A stretch of DNA of 64,000 nt from an uncultured Microcaldota archaeon (GTDB lineage: Archaea; Micrarchaeota; Micrarchaeia; Anstonellales; Bilamarchaeaceae): contig CAIKOA010000030.1 of the NCBI GenBank assembly GCA_903828955.1, positions 1 to 64,000 on the forward strand, read 5' to 3'. Below are positions 35,094-43,276 of this stretch, piece after piece. Within the stretch, counting starts at the first letter, position 1, and every line of letters begins with the position of its first letter. Below the pieces are notes generated by a model. That model ran no database searches. It was not told the DNA's origin and saw nothing but the letters and a program-made list of their open reading frames with translations. The translations under genes were made by a program, and so were the position numbers.

Positions 35094-35293
35094 GCTTATT
35101 TACGCTGCAGAAGAAGTATATAAATATATCGCGCGCGTTCTGTTTCCCGTTTTTGGCTTACAGCACTCCTACGACAAAAACGGGCATCCAAAAATCCTTA
35201 GGGTTTCCAACTGCCAATCTTATGGGGCACCCAAATGAAACCGACCGAACCCTTTTTAATTACTTTAATCCCAAAATGAAATTTACTTTTCAT

Positions 35294-35366
35294 GGGGTCA
35301 TGAGCTAACCTGGCATGCTGCAAGCTTCGGGAGCTTGTTGTCTGTGTTCAAATCACAGTGGCCCCA
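35294..35366 (+). tRNA. tRNA-Pro (anticodon CGG)
   Basis: A 73-nt cloverleaf. The acceptor stem is GGGGTCA with TGGCCCC (one T-G pair), the anticodon arm is CAAGC-TTCGGGA-GCTTG with anticodon CGG reading CCG, and the T arm is CTGTG-TTCAAAT-CACAG. The discriminator is A and no CCA is encoded. There is no intron. It is followed at once by a T tract (35370-35376), a likely terminator. A TTTTTAATTA box lies about 45 nt upstream. Confidence 0.93.
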
Positions 35367-35393
35367 CTTGTTTTTTCCATCGGAAACCCGCCC

Positions 35394-35459
35394 TCGCATC
35401 GAGTAGCAAACCCCGCTGAAAGCGGTGAATGATACTGGAATATTTGCTACTCAATGCGA
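35394..35459. repeat. 66-bp inverted-repeat hairpin downstream of tRNA-Pro
   Basis: TCGCATCGAGTAGCAAA (35394-35410) and TTTGCTACTCAATGCGA (35443-35459) are 17-base inverted repeats with one mismatch. The 32-base spacer contains a small hairpin CCGCT-GAA-AGCGG. It begins 27 nt after the tRNA and ends about 40 nt before GluRS. It could be a mobile-element remnant next to a tRNA, a transcribed structure, or a leader of the GluRS message. It shares no obvious arm sequence with the other two elements. Confidence 0.6.
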
Positions 35460-35499
35460 CCTCAATACCTTTTTAACCTATATTAAGTAAAACCGGATT

Positions 35500-37176
35500 A
35501 TGCTCACTGACATTATTCGTAAATATGCCTTGAAAAATCGAAAGGATTATGGGAAAACCAATGCTGGCGCCATAATTGGTAAAGTCATTGCGGAATATCC
35601 GGATTGCAAAAAGGACATGAAAACCGCAATGGCGGAAGCGAATAGGGTTTGCGCGGAAGTGAATTCCCTTCCCCCTGAAAAACTGGACGATGAGCTCTCT
35701 AAATATACATTTGCAGAGAAAAAAGAAGAGAGCAAGGAGATTGAAGTTGAAGGCGCGGAAGCTGGAAAAGTCGTCGTTAGATTCCCTCCCGAGCCCAATG
35801 GCTGGCCGCATATAGGGCACGCAAAAGCCTTCTGCCTTTCTGCGGAAATTGCGCGCAAGTATAAAGGAAAAACAATTCTCCGCTGGGACGACACGAATCC
35901 GGAGGCGGAAAAGGAGGAATTCGTGCATGCAATCCGCGACGGAATAAAATGGCTGGGTTTGCACTGGGATTCCGAAACTTATTGCAGCGACCACATGGGC
36001 GAAATGTACAAGCTCTGCGAGAAACTGCTTTCCCAAGGGGATGCTTACGGATGCACCTGCACCCAGGACGAGATTGCAAAAACAAGGGAAGAGAAAAAAA
36101 GGTGCGCCTGCGGCTCAAAAACCCCAAAAGAGAATTTGGAATTCTGGAAGAAAATGCTCTCGGATATGCGTGAAGGAGGGGGAACAATCCGCCTCAAAGG
36201 CGACATGGCCTCCGAAAATACGGTTATGCGCGACCCGACGCTTTTCCGCATAATCACCGCCCCGCACATAAAGCAGGGGACAAAATACAGGGTTTGGCCC
36301 ACTTACGATTTCCAGGGCGCAGTGATGGATTCAATTCTTGGAATTACCCACCCGATCCGCTCAAAGGAATACGAGCTCCGCGATGAGCTTTACATATTCC
36401 TTCTTAAAAAATTGAATTTAAGAATTCCGAAAATGCTCACAATTTCGCGCCTCACACTCAAGAATGCGCCGGTTTCGAAAAGGCTTCTGCGCCCGCTTGT
36501 GGAAAGCGGGGATTTGCTCGGCTGGGACGACCCGCGCCTCCCAACTTTAATGGGATTGAAGAGGAGGGGAATTCTTCCGGAAGCAATCCGCACCTTTGTG
36601 CTTTCTTTTGGCCTTTCCAAAGTGGAGAGCGAGCCGGGATGGGAAATTCTCCTTTCGGAAAACCGTAAATTATTGGATCCGGTTGCAGACCATTATTTCT
36701 TCGTTCCGAATCCGGTGAAATTAGTGGTGAAGGGAGCGCCTGAAAAAGAAGCGCACCTGAAAATGCACCCTAAAAAAGAGGGAGTCAGGACATACAAGAC
36801 CCACGGCACCTTCTACATTCCGCATGACGATTTGAAGGAATTGAAGGCAGGGGAGGTTTTCCGCCTCAAGGATTTATACAATGTGAAAATTGTGAAAAAA
36901 TCTTCCAAGGAAATTCAGGGGGAATTTGCGGGGGAAGAGATGGTCCCCGGAAAAAAGCTCCAGTGGGTAACTGACGAGCACCTTGAATGCGAGGTCTGGA
37001 AGATAGGCGATTTGCTGAAAGATGAGAAGTTCAACCCGGAAAGCCTGGTTAAGCAAAAGGGATACTGCGAAAAAGCGGTTGAAAAATTGAAGGAAGGGGA
37101 AACAATCCAGTTCGAAAGATATGGATTCTGCAGATTGGATTCCAAAGCGCCCCTTCTTTTCATCCATTCGTGCTGA
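35500..37176 (+). CDS. gltX: Glutamate-tRNA ligase (archaeal GluRS)
   Basis: Class I synthetase of the archaeal/eukaryotic GlxRS type, 558 residues. After an N-terminal helical section of about 90 residues, the catalytic domain has RFPPEPNGWPHIGHAKA with the HIGH motif PHIGH (103-107) and LRWDDTNPEAE. The KMSKS equivalent is APVSKRLLRPL. The C-terminal anticodon-binding region is beta-barrel-like, as in GlnRS, not the helical bacterial form. It probably makes Glu-tRNA(Glu) and also Glu-tRNA(Gln) for transamidation. The next gene starts 5 nt after the stop. Confidence 0.95.
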   Translation: MLTDIIRKYALKNRKDYGKTNAGAIIGKVIAEYPDCKKDMKTAMAEANRVCAEVNSLPPEKLDDELSKYTFAEKKEESKEIEVEGAEAGKVVVRFPPEPNGWPHIGHAKAFCLSAEIARKYKGKTILRWDDTNPEAEKEEFVHAIRDGIKWLGLHWDSETYCSDHMGEMYKLCEKLLSQGDAYGCTCTQDEIAKTREEKKRCACGSKTPKENLEFWKKMLSDMREGGGTIRLKGDMASENTVMRDPTLFRIITAPHIKQGTKYRVWPTYDFQGAVMDSILGITHPIRSKEYELRDELYIFLLKKLNLRIPKMLTISRLTLKNAPVSKRLLRPLVESGDLLGWDDPRLPTLMGLKRRGILPEAIRTFVLSFGLSKVESEPGWEILLSENRKLLDPVADHYFFVPNPVKLVVKGAPEKEAHLKMHPKKEGVRTYKTHGTFYIPHDDLKELKAGEVFRLKDLYNVKIVKKSSKEIQGEFAGEEMVPGKKLQWVTDEHLECEVWKIGDLLKDEKFNPESLVKQKGYCEKAVEKLKEGETIQFERYGFCRLDSKAPLLFIHSC

Positions 37177-37181
37177 TAGAT

Positions 37182-37769
37182 ATGCCCACCTCCGCGCAGA
37201 AGAAACTGATTTATGCATTCGCAAAAAAGCGCGCGAGAAAGAATGATTTTTGCCACTCAATTTCGCACCTGGAGGAGACTGCGGGCCTTGCCATCATGCT
37301 CGCTAAAGCGGAGGGCGCGGATCCGGATTTGTGCTGGGCCGCCGCGATGCTCCACGATATTTGCAAGGCTGATGGCGGAAACCACGGAACAGAAGGCGCA
37401 ATAGAGGCAAGAAAATTTCTTCTGAAAATCGGGGTTGGGAAGAAAGAAGCGGATGCAATTTTTGATGCGGTCCACTTCCACAACAAGGAGTTCCGCGGAG
37501 GCCCTCTTTTGCGCCAAATCCTCTGGGATGCGGACAAATTGCAGATAATCGGCCCATACTATTTCCTGAAGAGGCACATTGCCTACTGGATTTGGAAAAA
37601 GGGGTTTTTGGATGGCGCCAATATTGCAATAAAAGAATACTATTTCTACGAAAAAAGGTTCAAGACAAAAACCGCAAAGAGAATTGTGAAATTGCACTCC
37701 AAACTGATGCACGCCTTCCTCTCCTCATTCAAAAACGAGCTCAAAAGGCGGGGTGAACTCCGTGCTTGA
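37182..37769 (+). CDS. HD-domain phosphohydrolase
   Basis: 195 residues from the ATG at 37182; an in-frame GTG at 37170 is possible. The HD motif is complete: His29 in CHSISHLEET, His58-Asp59 in MLHDICKA, then FHNKEFRG and the Asp of LWDADKLQ. The family hydrolyses phosphate esters of nucleotides and related compounds; the substrate cannot be told. It lies between GluRS (5 nt gap) and the helicase (17-nt overlap), so the three are co-transcribed. Confidence 0.88.
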   Translation: MPTSAQKKLIYAFAKKRARKNDFCHSISHLEETAGLAIMLAKAEGADPDLCWAAAMLHDICKADGGNHGTEGAIEARKFLLKIGVGKKEADAIFDAVHFHNKEFRGGPLLRQILWDADKLQIIGPYYFLKRHIAYWIWKKGFLDGANIAIKEYYFYEKRFKTKTAKRIVKLHSKLMHAFLSSFKNELKRRGELRA

Positions 37770-39885
37770 GGAATATTCCCCAACAGAAGTAATAGAAAAA
37801 GCGAGGGAAGCCCAGTATGCAAACTATCCCCTTTCACCTACCGTAAAGAATGTTTTTGCAGACCGCGGAATAGTTTCCCTATATCGGCACCAGGCAGACG
37901 GAATAAAATACGTTGAAGAAGGCAAGAACATAGTGATTGTTGCGCCCACCGCCGGAGGAAAGAGCGAAGTTTTCATTGTTCCAGCAGTTGAAGCCGCATT
38001 TAAGGGAGAAAACACTCTCCTTCTTTACCCAACCAAGGCTCTTGCGCGCGACCAGCATTCCCGTTTTTCCGAGTTTGCGCTTTACGGAGTGCGCTGCGAA
38101 ATCTACGATGGGGACACCCCTCAGGGAAAAAGGGAGAAAATCCGCGAGCGCCCGCCCCAAATAATTATCTCCAATATGGACATGCTCCACTTCATTCTTC
38201 TGCACAACCGGCTTTTCTCCAAATTTTTCGAAAAGCTCAAGTACGTGGTTTTGGACGAAGTCCATATCTGCTCGGGGATTTTCGGCGCCCACTCCGCAAA
38301 CGTTCTCTGGAGGCTTAAGCGCCTAATGAAGAAAAAATACGGGCGCACCCTCCAATTCATCGCAACCTCCGCCACAATTGGAAACGCAAAGGATTTCTGC
38401 GAATCCCTCTGCGCTGAGAAATTCGAATTGGTTGAGGGGAATTCCTCTCCCCGCTCCGAATTCCACCACTTAATTGTTTCTCCTAACGAAAGTTATACAG
38501 TTGCCGCGCTCAGGATTGCGGAAGAAATCGGAAAGAAGGCGCTAATATTCGGAAATTCGCATTCGGTAGTTGAAAGAATGGGAGTGATGGGTTCGCGCAT
38601 GGACCTTCCGCTTGCAGTCTATAGGGCGGGATTAAGGCAGGAAGACCGCAGAAGAATTGAAGAGGAATTCAAGAAGGGAAAGACAAAATTCCTCGCAACC
38701 ACTTCCGCACTTGAATTAGGAATAGATATTGGGGATACGGACGTAGTAATCCTTGCAGGATTCCCCGGCACAATCACGCGCGTAAAGCAGAGAATAGGGA
38801 GATGCGGAAGGAAAGGAAAAGGATACGGGGTATTTGTCGCAAAGGAAAGCCCGCTCGACCAATACTATGTGGAAAATCCTAATGAATACTTATACGGAGA
38901 ACCGGAAAGCTGCTACGTAAACCCTGAAAATGAAAACGTCCGCAGATTGCACATACTTTCCGCGGCAAAAGACGCAATGATTTCCCCGGACGAATTGGAC
39001 GAAAAAACCCTTCATATGGTGCAGGGTCTTGAAGAAGAAGGCCTCATGAAGAAGTGGGGAAACCTCTATTGCATTACCAAAGAAGGGTCTAAGCGCGCCC
39101 GCCTGATTAATTTGAGAAGGGGCGGCGGCTCAATCCGCATCTTCAATACGGAAACCGAAAAGCAAATCGGAACCCGCGAGGTTTCCATGGGAATAAAGGA
39201 GCTCTTTGAAGGCGCAATCTACCTTCACGGAGGTCGCGCCTATTTCTCCCAGAAACTGGATTTAGAAAAGATGGAAGCCTGGGTTGAGCCGGTTGGCCAT
39301 CTTTCCGAGGAATACACTACCGCCTTAACCGAAAAGAGCGCAGAGGTGGTTGAGGAAAGGGCAACCCGCGAATGCCTGGGGCACAAGCTCTCTTTTGGAA
39401 AAGTGCACATTTCCGAAGAGGTTTACGGATTTACAATAAAGGATGTTTTCGGAGGAAATAGGTTGGGCGAGCACACTTTCGAAAAGCCCTACCTATTCGA
39501 ATACGATACTTATGCGCTCTGGATAGATTTGGAAGAGCTGGTTTACTCAATTCCAGAGTTTGGAGACGGATTGCATGCATTCGAGCACGTTTCCATAGGA
39601 ATGATGCCGGCAATCACGGGTGCGGACCCGAAAGAACTAGGCGGCCTCTCTTACCCGAGCGGAAGAATGTACGTATACGATTCAGTTGAAGATGGAAGCG
39701 GAGTTACGCAGGTAGTCTATAAGAAATTCGAATCCGTTACCCGCATGGCATTGAACAGGCTGGAAAAATGCGAATGCGAAAAGGGCTGCCCCAAATGCAT
39801 CCTTGACCCGATGTGCGGAAACGACAATAGGTTCCTGAATAAAGAGAGCGCGAAACTGATTGCTGAAAAATTGCTTAAAGAGTAG
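37753..39885 (+). CDS. DEAD/DEAH-box helicase of the COG1205 (Hrq1-like) type
   Basis: 710-residue superfamily 2 helicase. Walker A is APTAGGKSE (about 64-72), motif II is LDEVHIC, motif III is ATSATIGN, and the second RecA domain has ATTSALELGIDIG and QRIGRCGRKGKG. The C-terminal part contains the DUF1998-type Cys cluster CECEKGCPKC-x4-MC, which binds metal. This matches the archaeal and yeast Hrq1-like group implicated in DNA repair. The start is GTG at 37753, or a GTG 9 nt later that is better spaced from GGGGTG. Confidence 0.9.
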   Translation: MNSVLEEYSPTEVIEKAREAQYANYPLSPTVKNVFADRGIVSLYRHQADGIKYVEEGKNIVIVAPTAGGKSEVFIVPAVEAAFKGENTLLLYPTKALARDQHSRFSEFALYGVRCEIYDGDTPQGKREKIRERPPQIIISNMDMLHFILLHNRLFSKFFEKLKYVVLDEVHICSGIFGAHSANVLWRLKRLMKKKYGRTLQFIATSATIGNAKDFCESLCAEKFELVEGNSSPRSEFHHLIVSPNESYTVAALRIAEEIGKKALIFGNSHSVVERMGVMGSRMDLPLAVYRAGLRQEDRRRIEEEFKKGKTKFLATTSALELGIDIGDTDVVILAGFPGTITRVKQRIGRCGRKGKGYGVFVAKESPLDQYYVENPNEYLYGEPESCYVNPENENVRRLHILSAAKDAMISPDELDEKTLHMVQGLEEEGLMKKWGNLYCITKEGSKRARLINLRRGGGSIRIFNTETEKQIGTREVSMGIKELFEGAIYLHGGRAYFSQKLDLEKMEAWVEPVGHLSEEYTTALTEKSAEVVEERATRECLGHKLSFGKVHISEEVYGFTIKDVFGGNRLGEHTFEKPYLFEYDTYALWIDLEELVYSIPEFGDGLHAFEHVSIGMMPAITGADPKELGGLSYPSGRMYVYDSVEDGSGVTQVVYKKFESVTRMALNRLEKCECEKGCPKCILDPMCGNDNRFLNKESAKLIAEKLLKE

Positions 39886-40372
39886 TTTCCTCTCCGCCTT
39901 CTTTCGGTTTATTTTCCTTTTTCTTCTGCTCTTCCACGTCCGGCCTTCTTCCGCCAATGCTTCCAAGCCTGCTCATCCGGTCATACATCTCAGGAGGCTT
40001 CTCTTCCCCCCTTGGCCTGTTCTCAGGTTTTTCCCGGTGATACTCTCCGGTGGGGGCCTCCCCCTCCATAACGGCCCTCAATATCTCCGATTGTTCATGG
40101 ATCCTTTGCGCACGGCTTATTTTCGCTTCTCCGGGCTTGTCTTTCAGTTGCGCAACCTTCAGCGGCTCAGCCGGTTTTTCCTCCGCGGGCTTTACTTTTG
40201 GGAGTTCGAGCTTTGGCACGTCCTGCAGCCTGCTCTGCTCGGCGCTTTCATACGGGTTTGCGGGCAATTGCGCAGGCTTAGGCAAAAAAGGATTGGGAAG
40301 GGGCTCCAGGGGCTTTTGGGCAGGCTGAACCTGCCCGGATTTATTCTTTGCCGCCTCTGAAGTGCTCTGCAT
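39875..40372 (-). CDS. Pro/Lys/Glu-rich disordered protein
   Basis: Not recognised. The 165-residue protein is dominated by Pro, Lys, Glu and Gln. The only region with regular helix potential is SRAQRIHEQSEILRAVMEG (about 85-103). There is no signal or membrane segment, and it is probably largely unfolded. Its stop overlaps the helicase stop region from the opposite strand by about 11 nt. It lies 52 nt after the 40425-41051 gene and probably ends that operon. Confidence 0.58.
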   Translation of the reverse strand: MQSTSEAAKNKSGQVQPAQKPLEPLPNPFLPKPAQLPANPYESAEQSRLQDVPKLELPKVKPAEEKPAEPLKVAQLKDKPGEAKISRAQRIHEQSEILRAVMEGEAPTGEYHREKPENRPRGEEKPPEMYDRMSRLGSIGGRRPDVEEQKKKENKPKEGGEETTL

Positions 40373-40424
40373 AGTAATATTTTTCAGCGCAAATATAAAA
40401 ATAGGATGTGTGGGCCCGGAGAGG

Positions 40425-41051
40425 CTATTCGAATTTTGTGTAGATATCCCTCTGTTTGGGCTTCAAAGGAGCTACCTTCCCGTCAAAATCTACGACGTCT
40501 ATGTCCCGTCTAACTGGCCTGGTTATCATTATGCTTGCCTCGTTGCTTTCCAGGTTTATTGCGACCTCTTCGAAACGGTATGCAGGGTATTTCTTCTCCA
40601 AAGCTTCAACATCCATGCCCTTTGGCATTGGAAGGGTGATCTTGGTAAGCGTTCCCTCCCCAAGCGCTTTTTCGGTCTGTTTCCAGAGCATTCCTACAGT
40701 ATTGGCCCGGGTTTGCTCCAGGTTCGCCACATATTTGGAGAACTCCTTTGCCTCGCCGCTAAAAGAGAGCCTGAAATTTCCCTCGAGCTTTTTCAACTCG
40801 GCTATCCCAGAATCCAGGTTTTTTATTACTTCAAGAAGGACATCCCTGTATTTTTCAGCGGCTTCCGCCCGATCTTTAGGGCCCTTGAACTCGTTATCCA
40901 TAATATTTCCATATTTTTTCGCATCGTTCGCGAGCTGGTCGTATTTTGAAGAAAAGTCCCCTGTAACATTGTAATTGATCCATTCCTTTGCCTGGGGGCT
41001 GAGCCCATGAGTTATTTCCGCCTTCCCTTTCTCCGCCATCCCTTTCACCAC
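40425..41051 (-). CDS. Unknown helical protein
   Basis: Not recognised; 208 residues, soluble and charged. Residues 1-140 look helical (SKYDQLANDAKKYGNIMDNE; AEAAEKYRDVLLEVIKNL); the last 60 look mixed, with LTKITLPMPKGMDVEALEKK and SIMITRPVRRDIDVVDFDGK. It starts 26 nt after Hjc and continues the same transcription unit. Function unknown. Confidence 0.62.
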   Translation of the reverse strand: MVKGMAEKGKAEITHGLSPQAKEWINYNVTGDFSSKYDQLANDAKKYGNIMDNEFKGPKDRAEAAEKYRDVLLEVIKNLDSGIAELKKLEGNFRLSFSGEAKEFSKYVANLEQTRANTVGMLWKQTEKALGEGTLTKITLPMPKGMDVEALEKKYPAYRFEEVAINLESNEASIMITRPVRRDIDVVDFDGKVAPLKPKQRDIYTKFE

Positions 41052-41077
41052 TTATATTTCTCAAAACGAATTTTTAA

Positions 41078-41527
41078 TCATATTAGTTCAATCAAATCCT
41101 TCCCGTACAGTTCGGCTTTCTCCCAGGAAATTGAATAGCTCTTCTCGTTCCTGTTGAAAAATGCAAGCGGGACGAATTTCCACCGGTATTCCATCCCCAC
41201 TCCGCTTCTGCGCACGGATTCCGCAGACTCCTTGTCCGCCCCTTCCTCCAGTTTCTGCTTCTTCCTTCTCCATGCGACAAAGGTCTCTATTCCGGTGACC
41301 GAATGCCATTGCAATAGATTCTCGAACTGGTCCCTGTCCAGGGAAAGGTTTTCGGTCTCGTGGGCTTTCGCCTCAATCACATACTGCCGGATTCCCTTGA
41401 ATGCGAGCAGATCCGGGCTAAGCCCGGAAACTCCGCTTCCTGCCCCGCGCATGCACATGAAGCCGTGCTCGGTAAAATATTTGATTAGTTCCCGCTCCGC
41501 ACGCGCGCCCTTCTGGTAGGTCCTCAC
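41078..41527 (-). CDS. hjc: Holliday junction resolvase Hjc
   Basis: Archaeal resolvase that cuts four-way DNA junctions. The 149-residue protein has KGARAERELIKYF at the N-terminus (catalytic Glu), GAGSGVSGLSPDLLAF with the metal-binding Asp, and YVIEAKAH with the E-x-K. A stretch of about 25 extra residues (KLEEGADKESAESVRRSG region) separates the core from the last strand, longer than usual (about 120-140). The start is a GTG that shares one base with the preceding stop. Being coupled to the mevalonate dehydratase genes is a matter of operon packing, not function. Confidence 0.9.
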   Translation of the reverse strand: MRTYQKGARAERELIKYFTEHGFMCMRGAGSGVSGLSPDLLAFKGIRQYVIEAKAHETENLSLDRDQFENLLQWHSVTGIETFVAWRRKKQKLEEGADKESAESVRRSGVGMEYRWKFVPLAFFNRNEKSYSISWEKAELYGKDLIELI

Positions 41528-41925
41528 TATTTCACCCGGAGAATCCCTTTATTCGCGTCCACTTCGACTAAATCTCCATCCTTAAGAATTGAGAAAACAT
41601 CCACATCCAGTTTATCCAGCATGGGAATTTCCGAAATGATTGCGCCCACCGCAATAATTGTTTCCGCTTCCTGATTGATTATCGCAACCGGGGCAACCCC
41701 GTTCTGCTTCATTTCCAGAATTACATAAGAGCCTACGGTGGAGCCCTTTCCGCGGGGAAAAACGAGCACCTTGCCCGCAAGGGATTTCCCTTCCAGAGGG
41801 TGCCCCTTCTCAACAACAATTCCGGTTTTTGGGTTCACATTCCCTAAGAAGGAGAGAGGCTCCCTGCTAAGGAGAACTTCGCCTCTTGCATGGCCCTTGG
41901 AGATTACGCGCCCGATTATTTCCAT
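41527..41925 (-). CDS. Phosphomevalonate dehydratase small subunit (AcnX swivel domain)
   Basis: 132-residue DUF126/aconitase-X small subunit. It forms the swivel domain over the active site of the large subunit, with GRVISKGHARGEVLLS at the N-terminus, the central LVFPRGKGSTVGSYVILE loop (a serine-bearing RGKGS motif expected at the substrate phosphate) and the family pattern to the end. The ATG at 41925 overlaps the large-subunit stop by 10 nt. With the large subunit it converts mevalonate 5-phosphate to trans-anhydromevalonate 5-phosphate in the archaeal mevalonate pathway. Confidence 0.87.
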   Translation of the reverse strand: MEIIGRVISKGHARGEVLLSREPLSFLGNVNPKTGIVVEKGHPLEGKSLAGKVLVFPRGKGSTVGSYVILEMKQNGVAPVAIINQEAETIIAVGAIISEIPMLDKLDVDVFSILKDGDLVEVDANKGILRVK

Positions 41926-43124
41926 AAAATTTCCTCTATTTTTCCAAACAATAATTTCTGCTGGCACATCGTAGGTAAGTACACAGCCGCCTTCCCGGAA
42001 TCCACCGCGGTCCGCTTATACCCCATCCTTTCCAATGGAGCAACAACCATGCAGGTGTCCGCAACCAGCTTCCCGCCATTTTTCTCAATTTTTTGCGCAA
42101 GCCCCATCTCCTGCGCCTTGATTTTTATTTCGCGCGCAACGCAAATCCAGAGAGTTTTCTTAACCGGTTTCTTCTCCAGAAGCTGCGAAATCTCCACAAG
42201 TTCCGAAATCGATGCGTGCGGGCAGCCCAAAGTAATTATGTCCGCAGTATCCACCTCATTCAAAGCCTTCTTCGCCTTATCCATTTCCTTCTGGGTAATC
42301 GTAATCTGCTCCGCATCCTTAGAGACCCTCCACTCAGGAGTGAACTTTTCCACAAAGTAGAGCGGAACCGAACCCGAAGCCGCCATCGCAGCGCCCAAAT
42401 ATTTCAAATCATTTTCATTCGGGCGGGCTCCGGGGAAAGTTTTGAATGCGGGAATCCCTCCATTTGATTTCTTCCCAACAATCAATCCAAGAAGCCCGAA
42501 ATCCGACCTATTCGTAAGTTTCGCATCCACCTTTACAATCAGGTTTGCAACCCTGTTCTCATCCAAATGTAATCCATAATAGGGAGTAACCCCGCAAATC
42601 GCTGCGCAGAGCGCGGAAGGCCCGCCTTCCCTGTTCGTTTTCGCCCCAAGGACCGAATTCGCAAAAGAGATTGCCGAGCTTTCGCTCCACGCAATGTGCT
42701 CCCCGACTTTCGGCTTAATTCCAATTAAATACGGAGTGCAGGTGCAGCTCATCTTTATTCCCATTGTTGCGTACGCATCCAGGATTTCCATCTGCTTAAT
42801 TGCAAAATCCTGCGGAATTCCCAGGGCTTCCCATTGCTCGATGTCCATTCCCGCAGGATTCAGGAAAGAGGGGATTTCCACCTTCGCCCCGAGTGCGGCC
42901 ATGTGCTTCAGGTAGCCAAGGCCCGCATCCCCGATTGTCTTATAGGAAACTCCCGCAATCTGCGCAGAAGTAACCGGAATCATCTTATTAGCCCCATAGA
43001 TTTTGCCGAGGGCCACAAGGATTTCCATCGCCTTCTGCTTGCCCTGGCCCATCTCTCCATTGAGCATCAGTTGTTCATTAGTAGTGAGTTCCAATCTCTG
43101 CACCTTAAGCCGTATTCTCTGCAC
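41916..43124 (-). CDS. Phosphomevalonate dehydratase large subunit (aconitase X)
   Basis: 402-residue AcnX catalytic subunit, an aconitase-like 4Fe-4S enzyme. Signature segments are LTTNEQLMLNGEMGQGKQKAM at the N-terminus (first part), GIKMSCTCTPYLIG, NSVLGAKTNREGGPSALCAA-type core, and TLGCPHASISEL; they contain the Cys residues that hold the cluster. The start is a GTG at 43124, with a second in-frame GTG 21 nt later in a repeated GTGCAGAGA context. A TATA-like TTTAAATTT lies about 28 nt upstream. It is divergent from the sigma-like operon across a 152-nt spacer. Confidence 0.9.
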   Translation of the reverse strand: MQRIRLKVQRLELTTNEQLMLNGEMGQGKQKAMEILVALGKIYGANKMIPVTSAQIAGVSYKTIGDAGLGYLKHMAALGAKVEIPSFLNPAGMDIEQWEALGIPQDFAIKQMEILDAYATMGIKMSCTCTPYLIGIKPKVGEHIAWSESSAISFANSVLGAKTNREGGPSALCAAICGVTPYYGLHLDENRVANLIVKVDAKLTNRSDFGLLGLIVGKKSNGGIPAFKTFPGARPNENDLKYLGAAMAASGSVPLYFVEKFTPEWRVSKDAEQITITQKEMDKAKKALNEVDTADIITLGCPHASISELVEISQLLEKKPVKKTLWICVAREIKIKAQEMGLAQKIEKNGGKLVADTCMVVAPLERMGYKRTAVDSGKAAVYLPTMCQQKLLFGKIEEILWK

Positions 43125-43276
43125 CCTAATTTAATGTTTTCTTTTCCCGAAATTTAAAGGGGAAGAACATCGCTTTTTATATATTTCGTGGTCAAATGAG
43201 TACATATAGTTATATTCTGAATCTGCCCAGCCCCATTGAAGGCAGAGGCCGAAAACAAATTGCCCAGTTGATATGA
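43125..43276. promoter_or_regulatory. Divergent promoter region: AcnX and sigma-like operon
   Basis: A 152-nt spacer. On the minus strand, TTTAAATTT (about 43150-43158) suits the AcnX promoter. On the plus strand, CTTTTTATATATTTCG (about 43171-43185) is a good archaeal TATA box that predicts a start near 43205 and a 5' leader of about 70 nt before the sigma-like ATG. The leader includes AT-rich AGTTATATTCTG and a small C/G-rich stretch. No AGGTG site precedes the ATG at 43277. Confidence 0.5.
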
